Positions 34,908-45,185 of a stretch of 64,000 nucleotides of DNA are shown here, in pieces. The notes beneath the pieces are model-generated. The model saw only the letters and a program-made list of their open reading frames with translations, was not told the origin of the DNA and searched no databases. The translations under genes and the position numbers were made by a program. The stretch's first letter is position 1; each line of letters begins with the position of its first letter. This DNA comes from Plumapathes pennacea (taxonomy: Eukaryota; Cnidaria; Anthozoa; Antipatharia; Myriopathidae): positions 16,651,670 through 16,715,669 of the forward strand of contig OZ038467.1 in NCBI GenBank assembly GCA_964036295.1, written 5' to 3'.

Positions 34908-36800
34908 GGCAGATTGAATCTGCTGGCCAGTTTTGGTCTGGCATTATTTGTTGTGTGACTTGCATTGTTGGACTCGTGAGTCCCTGTTACAACCCTTCTC
35001 TAGTTTATATGCCAATATTATTGCTAGTAGTGATTCAGCACAGTCATTGCCTGGACTTGGAGGGATGAAGTTGAGTGACATAGTTTGTGCTTTTGTTTTT
35101 CAATGGTTCCTATTTATTTCTGGTATACTTAGTGCTTGGTGATAAATGGAAGGAAATCAGTCATAGTCTGGTGTTGGATTTTTTCAGCAGCTGATATTTT
35201 GCATGTCGTACAGTGAGCGTTTGGTGATAATAGTGAAGAAGTTTTCTCGAAGATTGTTCACTTGTTTTGTTTTGAGTGATTGCCACTGATAAGCTACTGT
35301 AACATATGCGCATTATAATATTGTTGAAATAAGCCACATTTTATAAATAAGAAGTAATATTTGTATAGTTAATAGTAGAAAATAATAATAATACTTAAAG
35401 AAATAAAAATAACAGTAACAGTTAGATTGTTGGTAAGTTAAACAAGGTGTACAATATAATATTTTAGAAATGGGTCAGAGGTTATAAATGCAATGAAATA
35501 TCGTTGTATTAATTAGCTTAATTATTAGAAAATATTTAATAGTAGTTAGGAAATAAAAAAATAGTTTCTTCTGTTGTTTAAACATCTTTATGTTTTGTAT
35601 AAGGGTGGCAAGTGAAGGGCAGATTGAATCTGCTGGCCAGTTTTGGTCTGGCATTATTTGTTGTGTGACTTCCATTGTTGGACTCGTGAGTCCCTGTTAC
35701 AACCCTTCTCTAGTTTATATGCCAACAGTATTGTTAGTAGTGATTCAGCGCAGTCATTGCCTGGACTTGGAGGGATGAAGTTGAGTGACATAGTTTGTGC
35801 TTTTGTTTTTCAATGGTTCCTATTTATTTCTGGTATAGTTATTGTTTGGTGATAAATGGAAGGAAATCAGTCATAGTCTGGTGTTGGATTTTTTCAGCAG
35901 CTGATATTTTGCATGTCGTACAGTGAGCGTTTGGTGATAATAGTGAAGAAGTTTTCTCGAAGATTGTTCACTTGTTTTGTTTTGAGTGATTGCCACTGAT
36001 AAGCTACTGTATCATATGCGCATTATAATATTGTTGAAATAAGCCAGATTTTATAAATAAGAAGTAATATTTGTATAGTTAATAGTAGAAAATAATAATA
36101 ATACTTAAAGAAATAAAAATAACAGTAACAGTTAGATTGTTGGTAAGTTAAACAAGGTGTACAATATAATATTTTAGAAATGGGTCAGAGGTTATAAATG
36201 CAATGAAATATCGTTGTATTAATTAGCTTAATTATTAGAAAATGTTTAATAGTAGTTAGGAAATAAAAATATAGTTTCTTCTGTTGTTTAAACATCTTTG
36301 TGTTGTGTATAAGGGTGGCAAGTGAAGGGCAGATTGAATCTGCTGGCCAGTTTTGGTCTGGCATTATTTGTTGTGTGACTTGCCTTGTTGGACTCGTGAG
36401 TACCTGTTACAACCCTTCTCTAGTTTATATGCCAACAGTATTGTTAGTAGTGATTCAGCGCAGTCATTGCCTGGACTTGGAGGGATGAAGCTGAGTGACA
36501 TAGTTTGTGCTTTTCTTTTTCAATGGTTCCTATTTATTTCTGGTATAGTTATTGTTTAGTGATAAATGGAAGGAAATCAGTCAGAGTCTGGTGTTGGAGT
36601 TTTTCAGCAGCTGATATTTTACATGGCGTACAATGAGCGTTTGGTGATAGTAGTGAAGAAGTTTTCTCGAAGATTGTTCACTTGTTTTGTTTTGAGTGAT
36701 TGCCACTGATAAGCAACTGTATCAGATGCATATCATGATATTGTTGAAATAAGGCAGATTTTATAAATAAGAAGGAATTTTTTTATAGTAAATACTAGAA

Positions 36801-36843
<43 letters not shown>

Positions 36844-37518
36844 GTTAAAGAATTAAAAAATAACGGTAATAGTTAGATTTTTGGTAAGTTAAACAAGGTG
36901 TACAATATAATATTTTAGAAATGGGTCAGAGGTTATAAATGCAATGAAATATCGTTTTATTAATTAGATTAATTATTAGAAAATATTTAATAGTAGTTAA
37001 GAAGTAAAAAAATAGTTTCGTCTGTTGTTTAAACATGCTTGTTTTTTGTATAAGGGTGGCAAGTGGAGGGCAGATTGAATCTGCTGGCCAGTTTTGGTCT
37101 GGCATTATTTGTTGTGTGACTTGCATTGTTGGACTCGTGAGTCCCTGTTACAACACTTCTCTAGTTTATATGCCAATATTATTGTTAGTAGTGATTCAGC
37201 GCAGTCGTTGCCTGGAATTGGAGGGATGAAGTTGAATGACATAGTTTGTGCTTTTGTTTTTCAATGGTTCCTATTTATTTCTGGTATACTTAGTGCTTGG
37301 TGATAAATGGAAGGAAATCAGTCATAGTCTGGTGTTGGATTTTTTCAGCAGCTGATATTTTGCATGTCGTACAGTGAGCGTTTGGTGATAATAGTGAAGA
37401 TGTTTTCTCGAAGATTGTTCACTTGTTTTGTTTTAAATGATTGCCACTGATAAGCTACTGTATCATATGCGCATTATAATATTGTTGAAATAAGCCACAT
37501 TTTATAAATAAGAAGTAT
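34908..37518 (+). repeat. Satellite array, about 3.7 units
   Basis: Begins with the right copy of the 9-bp duplication and continues the unit broken at 27746. The marker GCGTTTGGTGATA recurs near 35219, 35928, 36637 and 37380. Units at 35.6 and 36.3 kb share variants with the unit at 27.0 kb (AAGTGAAGGGCAG, GCCAACAGTATTG), and the unit at 37.0 kb matches the interrupted one at 27.7 kb (ACATGCTTGTTTTTTG). It is broken at about 37518 by the next insertion. Confidence 0.95.
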
Positions 37519-38484
37519 TATTATACAACTCCCTTAGTAACGTGAAAATACCGCATAGTAACGTGCGAATAACTCCATAGACACGTAAAAAAGATACAGC
37601 CGTATTCAACGTTGCTAAGGAAAAAAAAAACTTTTTCTTCATTCGCTGCCGTTAATTCTTTTCTTTCGCTTTAGGAATAAAAGTCACCCTGTGCACAGCT
37701 GGTATTTATATCACTTCTAGAGATTATTAAGCAAAGAAAGAAGCACAGAATTTAAACTGACCTGGCTTACTATCCGATACGCAAAATCGAGCACGGAGAC
37801 TTCTTCGTCAGAAAATCAACTGAATTTGCCGCAACATAACTAATCTTCCGTTCCACAAAATGTCAGACCACACACCACAGTTCGGTTATCAGGCCATAGT
37901 GTTTCCAGCCAGATCAATATTTTTGAGAGCAGTTTAAGAATCCCTGTCAATCTCGAAACGAGTTGTTGTTGGCATTCAACACGGCAGTCGTTGGATTTGC
38001 CTCGGCGTGTAATTCCAGTCCAAGATCTATGGCATCGACTTGCAACAACAGGCAATAATTACCTCTATCGAGAAACGGCAATGCGAACTGTACCACCACT
38101 GGTCACAAGATAAAGTCCTTTTCATACTTCATAAGCGAGGAGAAGGCGAGAACTGGCTGTTTGTTGATTCATGGCTCTCGACGAAAATAAAAATGTTGAC
38201 ATATCTCGTTCGTCCAATTTGTTCTGTTTATGACCACATTATGTGATGTAGTATCTCAGATCTCCCCGCAAACTTTGTTTAAAGTACCTCTTTCAGCTTC
38301 AATGTTACTCGGCTCAGAGAACAACGACTAGAAGTACTGCAAGTACAAAACCCGCGCTTGCTTACACTGCACACAGCACTAAACTTGATTGACATATCAC
38401 GCGCGGAAAACATGTCACTTTGGTCACACAACGTACCGCGATTTAAAAATAATTTACATCTTTTACTAAGGGAGTTGTATAATA
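37519..38484. mobile_element. Non-autonomous TIR element related to the Crypton relic's 5' end
   Basis: Both ends carry the 23-bp inverted repeat TTATTATACAACTCCCTTAG(TAA) (37518-37540 and the reverse complement at about 38462-38484). The first 100 bp match 7494-7601 at about 97%. The interior has no substantial ORF; small frames at 37840-38055 and 38040-38246 look random. It is inserted in a satellite unit. Confidence 0.75.
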
Positions 38485-38489
38485 AATAA

Positions 38490-38631
38490 CTTATTAGACA
38501 CTTAGGCGTGTAGTATGGCTGTATATTTTTACTCGTCGTTTGTATTTTGGCTCGCCGAAGCGGCTCGCCAAAATACTGCACGACTCGTAAAAATATACAT
38601 CCGTACTACACGCCTAAGTGTCTAATAAGAT
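38490..38631. repeat. 142-bp palindrome (foldback element)
   Basis: The left arm CTTATTAGACACTTAGGCGT is mirrored by ACGCCTAAGTGTCTAATAAG, and the pairing continues imperfectly through TATTTTTACTCGTCG to a GCTCGCCGAAGCGGCTCGCC centre. It abuts the preceding TIR element. No coding capacity. Confidence 0.8.
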
Positions 38632-39390
38632 ATATATATTTGTATAGTTAATAGTAGAAAATAATAATAATACTTAAAGAAATAAAAATAACAGTAACAG
38701 TTAGATTGTTGGTAAGTTAAACAAGGTGTACAATATAATATTTTAGAAATGGGTCAGAGGTTATAAATGCAATGAAATATCGTTGTATTAATTAGCTTAA
38801 TTATTAGAAAATGTTTAATAGTAGTTAGGAAATTAAAAAATAGTTTCTTCTGTTGTTTAAACATCTTTGTGTTTTGTATAAGGGTGGCAAGTGAAGGGCA
38901 GATTGAATCTGCTGGCCAGTTTTGGTCTGGCATTACTTGTTGTGTGACTTGCATTGTTCGACTCATGAGTCCCTGTTACAACCCTTCTCTAGTTTATATG
39001 CCAAAATTATTGTTAGTAGTGATTCAGCGCAGTCATTGCCTGGTCTTGGAGGGATGAAGTTGAGTGACATAGTTTGTGCTTTTGTTTTTCAATGGTTCCT
39101 ATTTATTTCTGGTATACTTAGTGCTTGGTGATAAATGGAAGGAAATCAGTCAGAGTGTGGTGTTGGACTTTTTCAGCAGCTGATATTTTGCATGTCGTAC
39201 AGTGAGCGTTTGGTGATAATAGTGAAGAAGTTTTCTCGAAGATTGTTCACTTGTTTTGTTTTGAGTGATTGCCACTGATAAGCTACTGTATCATATGCAT
39301 ATTATGATATTCTTGAAATAAGCCAGATTTTATAAATAAGAAGTAATATTTGTATAGTAAATAGTAGAAAATAATAAAAATAATAAAAAC

Positions 39391-39457
<67 letters not shown>

Positions 39458-39459
39458 GT
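38632..39459 (+). repeat. Satellite unit (about 830 bp with a long AAT tract)
   Basis: Resumes at ATATTTGTATAGTTAATAG and ends in a long (AAT)n tract into which the Penelope-like element is inserted. The tract starts with the unusual variant AATAAAAATAATAAAAAC, shared with the unit at 41.2 kb. Confidence 0.93.
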
Positions 39460-40475
39460 AGGTTGGTTGTGATCGTCCGGGTTAGAGTAGTCTCCAGAAA
39501 GACTGTTGTTGGTGACTGACGTTTCGACTACCTGAGCGGAAGTCATCTTCAGAGTCAAGTGAAAAGTTTTCGTCAGATGGCGGTATATATGTCTCTGGTT
39601 GTAGAAGTGATTGGTCCGTTATGTCGGCCTATGGTTGGTCGAGTCGGCTTGGTTGTGTTTCGTTATTGGTCAGTTGATGTTCTTTTGTCCTGTTGATTAG
39701 TCTATTGTTCGTTCGGTTGCGTTTGATGTCATCTATCAGTCGTTTGTAAGGTGCCGGTAGTTGTTGGCATCTGTTGAGTGGTTTCCGTTCTAAGTTTGTG
39801 TACCAGCTTTCCAGTGTAAGTCGTTGGTAGTAGTTGGTACTGTGGCTGATGCATTCAGCAGAGTCCCAGTTGATGTCGTGTTTAGTCTGTCGGTGGTGTT
39901 CAGAAATGTGATTTCTGATGTCGCCGTTTCTGGTAGCTCGTTTGTGTTCAGTAAGTCTCGTGTTCAGGTTTCTGCCAGTTTCACCGATGTAGGTGGCTTT
40001 GCAGTCAGTACAAGATATTCTGTATACTGTTCCCTGTCTGTTGATGGGTTCGTCTTTGTCCTTTACGTTGGTCAGTAAGTCGCGTAGAGTCGTGATGGGT
40101 TTGTGGGCTACCCGGATGTTGTAGGGTCGTACACAAACTTAGAACGGAAACCACTCAACAGATGCCAACAACTACCGGCACCTTACAAACGACTGATAGA
40201 TGACATCAAACGCAACCGAACGAACAATAGACTAATCAACAGGACAAAAGAACATCAACTGACCAATAACGAAACACAACCAAGCCGACTCGACCAACCA
40301 TAGACCGACATAACGGACCAATCACTTCTACAACCAGAGACATATATACCGCCATCTGACGAATACTTTTCACTTGACTCTGAAGATGACTTCCGCTCAG
40401 GTAGTCGAAACGTCAGTCACCAACAACAGTCTTTCTGGAGACTACTCTAACCCGGACGATCACAACCAACCTACT
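39460..40475 (-). mobile_element. Penelope-like element fragment with inverted partial copy
   Basis: The left arm (about 39460-39802) is the near-perfect reverse complement of the right arm (about 40127-40475). Both include TGACTTCCGCTCAGGTAGTC in one orientation or the other. The loop between them, plus the left arm, encodes the GIY-YIG end of a Penelope-like retroelement on the - strand. Penelope-like elements often insert with inverted partial copies. It is inserted in an (AAT)n tract. Confidence 0.8.
39629..40130 (-). pseudogene. GIY-YIG endonuclease domain of a Penelope-like element (5'-truncated)
   Basis: The - strand frame is open from the fold-back point at about 40130 to a TAG at 39629-39631 but has no ATG. 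It reads RVAHKPITTLRDLLTN, then a Cys pair and a GIY-YIG-like core (TVYRISCTDCKATYIGETGR, LNTRLTEHKRA), then HHRQTKHDINWDSAECISHS and a C-terminal tail. The Y-x(n)-YIG spacing, the downstream Arg and the EH motif fit the endonuclease used by Penelope-like retroelements to nick target DNA. The reverse transcriptase portion is absent, so this is a terminal fragment. The tail is repeated in inverted orientation at 40127-40303. Confidence 0.78.
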
Positions 40476-40492
40476 GTTCACACTCCTGGGTT

Positions 40493-41238
40493 CAAACCAT
40501 TTGCCAATAATAATAATAATAGTTAAAGAATTAAAAAATAACGGTAGCAGTTAGATTGTTGGTAAGTTAAACAAGGTTTACAATATAATATTTTAGAAAT
40601 GGGTCAGAGGTTATAAATGCAATGAAATATCATTTTATTAATTAGCTTTATTATTAGAAAATATTAAATAGTAGTTAGGAAATAAAAAAAGTTTCTTCTG
40701 TTGTTTAAACATGTTTGTTTTTTGGATAAGGGTGGCAAGTGGAGGGCAGATTGAATCTGCTGGCCAGTTTTGGTCTGGCATTATTTCTTGTGAGACTTCA
40801 ATTGTTGGACTCGTGAGTCCCTGTTACAACCCTTCTCTAGTTTATATGCCAATATTATTGCTAGTAGTGATTCAGCACAGTCGTTGCCTGGTCTTGGAGG
40901 GATGAAGTTGAGTGACATAGTTTGTGCTTTTGTTTTTCAATGGTTCCTATTTATTTCTGGTATACTTAGTGCTTGGTGATAAATGGAAGGAAATCAGTCA
41001 GAGTGTGGTGTTGGACTTTTTCAGCAGCTGATATTTTGCATGTCGTACAGTGAGCGTTTGGTGATAATAGTGAAGACGTTTTCTCGAAGATTGTTCACTT
41101 GTTTTGTTTTGAGTGATTGCCACTGATAAGCTACTGTATCATATGCATATTATGATATTCTTGAAATAAGCCAGATTTTATAAATAAGAAGTAATATTTG
41201 TATAGTAAATAGTAGAAAATAATAAAAATAATAAAAAC

Positions 41239-41305
<67 letters not shown>

Positions 41306-41986
41306 GTTAAAGAATTAAAAAATAACGGTAGCAGTTAGATTGTTGGTAAGTTAAACAAGGTTTACAATATAATATTTTAGAAATGGGTCAGAGGTTATAA
41401 ATGCAATGAAATATCATTTTATTAATTAGCTTTATTATTAGAAAATATTAAATAGTAGTTAGGAAATAAAAAAGTTTCTTCTGTTGTTTAAACATGTTTG
41501 TTTTTTGGATAAGGGTGGCAAGTGGAGGGCAGATTGAATCTGCTGGCCAGTTTTGGTCTGGCATTATTTCTTGTGAGACTTCAATTGTTGGACTCGTGAG
41601 TCCCTGTTACAACCCTTCTCTAGTTTATATGCCAATATTATTGCTAGTAGTGATTCAGCACAGTCGTTGCCTGGTCTTGGAGGGATGAAGTTGAGTGACA
41701 TAGTTTGTGCTTTTGTTTTTCAATGGTTCCTATTTATTTCTGGTATACTTAGTGCTTGGTGATAAATGGAAGGAAATCAGTCAGAGTGTGGTGTTGGACT
41801 TTTTCAGCAGCTGATATTTTGCATGTCGTACAGTGAGTGTTTGGTGATAGTAGTGAAGATTGTTCACTTGTTTTGTTTTGAGTGATTGCCACTGATAAAC
41901 TACTGGATCATATGCATATTATGATATTGTTGAAATAAGCCAGATTTTATAAATAAGAAGTAATATTTGTATAGTAAATAGTAGAA

Positions 41987-42047
<61 letters not shown>

Positions 42048-42556
42048 GTTAAAGAATTAAAAAGTAACAGTAACAGTTAGATTGTTGGTAAGTTAAAGAA
42101 GGTGTACAATATAATATTTTAGAAATGGGTCAGAGGTTATAAATGCAATGAAATATCGGTTTATTAATTAGCTTAATTATTAGAAAATATTTAATAGTAG
42201 TAAGGAAATAAAAAATAGTTTCTTCTGTTGTTTAGACATGTTTGTTTTTTATATAAAGGTGGAAGTGGAGGGCAGATTGAATCTGCTAGCCAGTTTTGGT
42301 CTGGCATTATTCTTGCGTGACTTGCATTGTTGGACTGGTGAGTCCCTGTTACAACCCTTCTCTAGTTTATATGCCAATATTATTGTTAGTAGTGATTCAG
42401 TGCAGTCGTTGCCTGGTCTTGGAGGGATGAAGTTGAGTGACGTAGTTTGCGCTTTTGTTTTTCAATGGTTCCTATTTATTTCTGGTATACTTAGTGCTTG
42501 GTGATAAATGGAAGGAAATCAGTCAGAAAATCAGGAAATCAGTCAGTCTTAATTAA
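40493..42556 (+). repeat. Satellite array, about 2.8 units
   Basis: Units resume after the Penelope-like element within the AAT tract. Two successive units (about 40503-41290 and 41304-42000) are almost identical, including TAACGGTAGCAGTTAGATTG and ACAAGGTTTACAATATAATA. The last unit ends near 42556 with a short direct repeat (AATCAGTCAG), where BEL sequence begins. Confidence 0.93.
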
Positions 42557-42579
42557 TATTTGTATAGTAAATAAAAAAT

Positions 42580-43945
42580 AGGGCTTGTTATCAGAGGTGG
42601 TGATCGAGAAGCCTTGCAAAACCTCGCTGACGACTTGGAGAGCTGTGAAATTACCTTGAGAGTAGCAAGGAGGCTAGGTCAGATCAACAATGAGGATAGG
42701 CTGGTGAAGATACTTGAACGAGTGCCAGGATTCATAAAGTTGAGATGGCAAAAGAAGGTGCAGGATATCAGAAAGGAAGGCAGAGATACTAACATTGAAG
42801 ACGTGACAGAATTAGTTAGAGCAGCAGCTAAGGAGAAAAATGATCCAGTGTTTGGTGCTATCATGGAGGCTGGTAGTAGAGACGAACGCACCAAGGGAAG
42901 GGTCCAGAGCAGACAGGTTCGTGGAGCGTCTAAAAGCTACAACTTCAGCACTCAGGCGAATTCGAAGGAATTCTGCAATAGAAATGACAGTATGAAGCTT
43001 GCATGCTACTTCTGTGGAGATCATGACAAGTTGCAGGAATATAGAACCTTCCAAACTAAATCAAGTGAAGACCAACTACGATTTGTGCGTGAACGGAAAC
43101 TCTGTGAGAACTGTCTATCTTCTACTCACTTCGCTAGCGGCTGTAAGAACCCCAAAGGGTGCAGATCTCAAGACTGCAGAATTGAACGTAAGCACAGAGA
43201 ATCTCTACATGATGCCTTATGGACTGTGATCAGTGAAGGTCGAGGGCAAGGTGGTGGAACAAGAACTGTCGCCACTCCAAACCAGTCTCAGGATGACGGC
43301 TCTGCCAATGTTCAAAATGGGTTCACAGGAATCACGAATACGAATAAAGGTAACTCCATTGGGGCTTGGTCAGAGATTAAGGCCTTGCCAATCGTTCCAG
43401 TCAAGGTGAAGGCTAGAGGAAGAGAAGAAACAGTGAAGGTATATGCTTTGCTTGACAGCAGCTCCACGTGTACGTGGTGTACTGAGAAGTTGGCAAGGAA
43501 CCTTGGTGCAGAAGGACCTAAAGTTCAGATCTCCTTGACGACAATTGAGATGGAGAACAGCCTGACACTCTCCTCCAAGGTCAATCTTGAAATAATGGAT
43601 TTGGAAGAGAATGTGATGATTGAGTTGCCTGATGTCCTATCAAAGAAGAAGTTAAATATCTCTTCGTCTGGCATTTCGAGTCAAGCTGATGTTGACAGGT
43701 GGCCTCACCTCAAAGGAATCAAACTTCCTGATAAATTCGCGGGAGAGATAGAGTTGCTCATCGGCCAAGATGTACCTCTAGCACTGGAGGCTGTTGAAGT
43801 CAGAAAAAGCCAAAATCATGGGCCATATGCGATGAGGACGAGACTTGGCTGGGCTCTAAACGGACCGCTAGGTAGATGTGGGGCAACCAAAGAGAAACAT
43901 GTGAATTTTGTACGAACCGATGAGCTGCTAACTCAGCAGTTCTAA
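42580..43945 (+). pseudogene. BEL/Pao gag (partial) and aspartic protease
   Basis: The frame opens within gag (GGDREALQNLADDLESCEIT) with no credible start codon. It continues through a helical segment, two Cys/His knuckles (CYFCGDHDKLQEY, CENCLSSTHFASGC), a QDCRIERKHRESLHDAL segment, and the protease region (VKVYALLDSSSTCTWC, ELLIGQDVPLALEAVEV, YAMRTRLGWALNGPL). It ends at 43945. DSSST is the expected Asp-Ser active-site form, unlike the first BEL copy. The missing N-terminus reflects truncation at the satellite border. Confidence 0.85.
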
Positions 43946-43967
43946 CGCTACGTAAACCTGGAGTTCA

Positions 43968-45185
43968 ATGACTCAATTTCTGAAGAGAAAGCTGTCACGG
44001 GACGACAAGCGAGCGCTGTTGAGCTATGAAGAATCAGTGCGATTAACTAATGGTCACTATGAGATTGCCATACCATGGAAGGAGTGTGCACCTGATCTGC
44101 CTAACAACAAGCCAATGGCAGAACATCGAATTAGACACCTACGGAGGAAGCTGGTCAAGGCTCTGGAGCTGTTCAAGAAGTACTCCACCTTCATGGATGA
44201 CCTCGAGAAAGGGTACACGAGGAAGGTGCCAGACTGTGATTTGGACCGAAGGAATGGCAGCGTGGTACTTACCTCATCACTCTGTAGTTAATACCCAGAA
44301 GCCAGACAAAGTACGCATTGTTTTTGACTGTGCTGCATCGGGGAGTATCGCTTAATGATCGGTTTCTAAAGGGACCAGACCTAACTAACAAGTTGGTTGG
44401 CGTCCTGCTCAGGTTTCGGGAAGAGCCAGTGGCACTGATGGCGGATGTAGAAGCCATGTTTCATCAAGTCAGAGTTTGCCCAGATGATGTCGACGCCTTC
44501 AAACAACGATCTTGGTCGAGAGCCTGAAGAATACCAGATGTTGGTACACCTGTTCGGAGGAGTGTGGTCTCCGAGTTGTGCCAACTTCATATTGCGGAAG
44601 ACAGCTGAAAGTAGCAGTAATCACTTTGATGCTGTGACAGTTCAATCTGTAAGTAAGAACTTCTACGTGGACGACTGCTTGAAATTGGTCAAATCTGAAG
44701 AGAAGGCCATCAAGTTGTCCAGAGAGCTTTGTCAGATTCTCGCTGGCGGCAGATTCAACTTGACAAAGTGGATAAGCAACAGCAGGAAAGTTCTTGAAAC
44801 CATCCCAGTGAGAGAAAGAGCCAAGGAGGTCAAAGAGCTGGATCTCAACAGAGATAAGCTGCCGATAGAGGGGGACTTGGCGTCTTTTGGAACATTGAAA
44901 CTGACAGATTCATGTTTAAAATCAAGATCAAGGACAAACCATTGACACGAAGAGGGTTGCTCAGCGTTGTGTCTTCAGTCTACGATCCTTTGGGTTTCGT
45001 ATGCCCCTTCATCCTGCCAGCAAAGGCAATTCTTCAGGACCTCTGCCGAAGAGACCTTGGGTGGGACGACGCAATTCCCGATGAGCATCTGGTTCGATGG
45101 CAACGATGGCTTGATGAGTTACCCAAGTTGGGACAGTTCTCAATTAACCGCTGTCTTAAACCTCCGAGGTTTGAGGACGTGGTGA
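43968..45185 (+). pseudogene. BEL/Pao reverse transcriptase, frameshifted, RNase H deleted
   Basis: Four frames in series: 43968-44291 (thumb-proximal segment ending in a W-Y-L-P-H-H region), 44318-44527 ([32 protein letters not shown]), 44484-44945 (VWSPSCANFILRK, NFYVDDCLKLVKS) and 44912 onward (VVSSVYDPLGFVCPF). After the connection segment NRCLKPPRFEDVV the frame passes straight to TWPRRPVGLKDIP, which in the first BEL copy lies after RNase H. About 190 residues, essentially the whole RNase H domain, are missing while the reading frame is kept. Confidence 0.85.

Noticed and set aside
39283-39558. ORF of 91 codons rich in isoleucine (- strand)
   Set aside because: It is the translation of the AAT microsatellite and of the Penelope-like tail.
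40480-40500. tRNA-like B box (GGGTTCAAACC) beside the Penelope-like element
   Set aside because: No A box or cloverleaf could be drawn around it.
21400-42556. CRISPR-like array
   Set aside because: Repeats are about 720-bp tandem units, not short direct repeats with unique spacers, and the sequence is eukaryotic.
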